Assembly: GCA_963662175.1 (NCBI GenBank)
Contig: OY759214.1
Span: 97,054,115 to 97,118,114 of the forward strand
Direction: 5' to 3'
DNA: 64,000 bases
Origin: Aradus depressus
Taxonomy: Eukaryota; Arthropoda; Insecta; Hemiptera; Aradidae
The notes under the pieces are model-generated. The model saw only the letters and a list, made by a program, of their open reading frames with translations, was not told the origin of the DNA and ran no database searches. The position numbers and the translations under genes are program-made. Within the stretch, counting starts at the first letter, position 1. Each line of letters starts with the position of its first letter. Positions 62,276-64,000 of the stretch are shown here, in pieces.

Positions 62276-63345
62276 TATGTGAAAGTGCTAGATTTGATAA
62301 TATAATAATCCATACTATAGAAAAGCGCTACAAGAAATCTATATGCTAGATTGAAGAGTTCAGACAAGTAATCCCCAAGTTAAATGATGGGTTGGCAACA
62401 AAACAGTTTTAAGTCTGATCTTCAAGGAGCTTTAATCGAGTTTCTTAACACCGCCTCTTTAATCGACTGATTGATGAAGGCGGCTTAACAGCCTCGGATC
62501 ATGAAATTTCCTAAGACCCTTAGTTATCAATTCAAGTTCCTTATTAACTATACTGGAGGAAGCGGCTCAAGAGCCACTCATATCTCACTCAACTCGGTCA
62601 GAAATTCGAAGTTGAATTTTCACTGGAATTTTATGTTTTCCGACCCCCTGATTACAAAAATGAAAAAAGAAAATCTCTAGGACTGTGTTTCTGTTGGTGT
62701 GTCTAAGTTGTGATAATGAAAAAAATTGTGTAAAATAAATTAAAAAAAATAATAATACAATACAAATTAAATAAACAATAAATTACCACATTTCCTGTAG
62801 AAATGTTATAACTGGAAATGAATAGAATAGAATTTACGAGAACAATTAGTCTGGGTTTATTTTTTAAAATCATCTACATTATAAAATTAAAAAAACATTG
62901 AAGCAAACAAAAATCAAAAGAGAAATCTTAAAAACTAAATTCTTAAAACTAATTCAATCTTTATTTTCTTACATAATTTTGGCCATTTTTTAAATTTAAG
63001 TTATATCTTTCTGGGCATATATCCTGTAGATATAAACAAACAACAGTACCTTCTTTGCGGATCAATTTCACTGTCAATTCACTCCTATTTAGTTCATTAC
63101 CTCTTAAGCCTAAACACCACTCTCCACACACTCATACCGTCTCCATTCAACCCAGGCCTCGACTCGACTCTTCACACCTAAAAAAAACAGCTGATGGCCG
63201 TGTTTTGTTTTCTACATGCATTTGTTTTAAAAGAAATTTGCTTTTTATAGAAAAATAAATATAATTAATTTTTTAATATTAATAATTTAATAATTTTAAT
63301 GTGTGTATTTTTTTTTATAGATCACAAAGTATGTGTGTGTGAGTG
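62276..63345. other. AT-rich stretch, one RepA scrap
   Basis: A reverse RepA scrap at 62590-62660 (GGTCAGAAATTCGAAGTTGA, TTTTCCGACCCCCTGATTAC). The rest is AT-rich and unrecognised. The open frame 63055-63258 has no domain. Confidence 0.45.
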
Positions 63346-63349
63346 TCTA

Positions 63350-63820
63350 TGTTCAACATAACTTCCGACAGAATGCATATATCTACACAAAATGTTAAGT
63401 ATGTAGGACACTAAAAACTAAATAGAAGAACATAAGGGTGGGGGGGGGGGGGGGGGGGGGGGTATGTAAGTCACATAATTTACATATTATGTAAATTCAA
63501 AACCTCATAAGAACGATAACTATTAATTTTCTAATTTTCAGCGGAATCAAGAGAAAGGGGAGGGGTGGGGAGGGGAGGGGAGGGAGGATCTGATGGAGGG
63601 GAGAGGCACTCAACTCAAAAAACCTATATAATTGCCAATTTAAGAAGTGTGACGACACGAAATTCAATATCCAATATATATAAAAACTGAACCTTTTTAT
63701 TTTCTGTGAAATCGGCCGAAGTAATCAGAAGGGGATCTGAAGAGGTGGGGTCGACTCGAAAAACAATAACTAATTGCCGATATAGTGAATGTATATGTAC
63801 AACATTTTTTTTTTTTTTTT
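63350..63820 (-). repeat. RepA reverse copy with G runs
   Basis: CATAACTTCCGACAGAATGC, a 23-base G run near 63440, TTCAGCGGAATCAAGAG, a GGGGAGGGG stretch, GAAATCGGCCGAAGTAATCA, GCCGATATAGTGAATGTAT. The tail of the window after 63820 is unrecognised. Confidence 0.65.
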
Positions 63821-64000
63821 AATTTTAATTTTGTATTTACAATTTGGACCACCTCGCCTCTCTCTATCTGTAGTAGGTACCTAACTAAGGCTCTCCAACA
63901 TAAGAAAACAATACTGGGTAGCACATAAATATTATTGGATTGTACTCATTTAGTTTATTCTTCTTTAGTCATTATTATTGTTTTTACTTATGTTAATTTC

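Noticed and set aside
40226..64000. Upstream TRPC exon encoding the channel N-terminus
   Set aside because: Minus-strand frames were read for the conserved start of the ankyrin region and nothing convincing was found; a short exon cannot be excluded.

Overview
This is a 64-kb piece of an animal nuclear genome, almost certainly an insect. It is AT-rich and has spliced exons with GT-AG introns of 2 to 14 kb. It holds a eukaryotic tRNA-Trp, Jockey-type retrotransposons, tRNA-derived SINEs and many inverted-repeat DNA elements. No bacterial operon, CRISPR array or phage gene is present. Several SINE copies end in CCTAA repeats, the C-strand of the usual insect telomere motif TTAGG. I cannot name the species.

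The one host protein gene I can support is a TRPC-family cation channel, closest to insect TRP-gamma. It lies on the minus strand as five exons, in transcription order 39988-40225, 30664-30806, 17226-17427, 3496-3666 and 1197-1431. All junctions are canonical and all phases are compatible. The exons encode the later N-terminal ankyrin repeats, the CGCxxC-bearing TRP_2 region, the pre-S1 linker and the first transmembrane segment. The gene is cut at both ends: the 5' exons should lie beyond 64000 (or are short and unrecognised), and the pore and C-terminus lie to the left of position 1. Most of the window is therefore intron of this gene. An intact tRNA-Trp(CCA) on the opposite strand, 57253-57324, probably sits in the intron upstream of the first visible exon.

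The rest is a dense, nested mass of mobile DNA. The main families are as follows. (1) SINE1 is a tRNA-headed SINE of about 330-345 bp with about 20 copies or pieces; three have clear 11-13 bp target-site duplications. (2) RepA is a large inverted-repeat (foldback-like) family whose ends carry GGGGAAGTA and two short hairpins, present in more than 30 pieces. (3) There are several non-LTR retrotransposon remnants, the best being a Jockey-like element at 24.7-27.8 kb with endonuclease and reverse transcriptase, broken by one frameshift and one stop. (4) DNA transposons include a Tigger/pogo deletion derivative, a 622-bp TA-flanked foldback MITE, a 231-bp hairpin MITE, and two related MITEs flanked by ATAT, one of them inside a SINE. 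(5) Tandem arrays include a (TA)n-rich array at 10-11.3 kb, a three-copy higher-order minisatellite at 44.7-45.35 kb, a tandem region at 50.1-51.3 kb, and a satellite at 51.3-55.2 kb whose alternating units are themselves degenerate SINE1.

The most interesting signal is a set of hammerhead-ribozyme-like cores (CTGANGA, a short stem with a mostly GNRA-type loop, then GAAA). They lie in inverted pairs at 37.3, 38.0/39.5, 42.1/42.3 and 46.3 kb. Stem II differs in sequence between loci but keeps its pairing. This resembles the hammerhead motifs known from Penelope-like elements.
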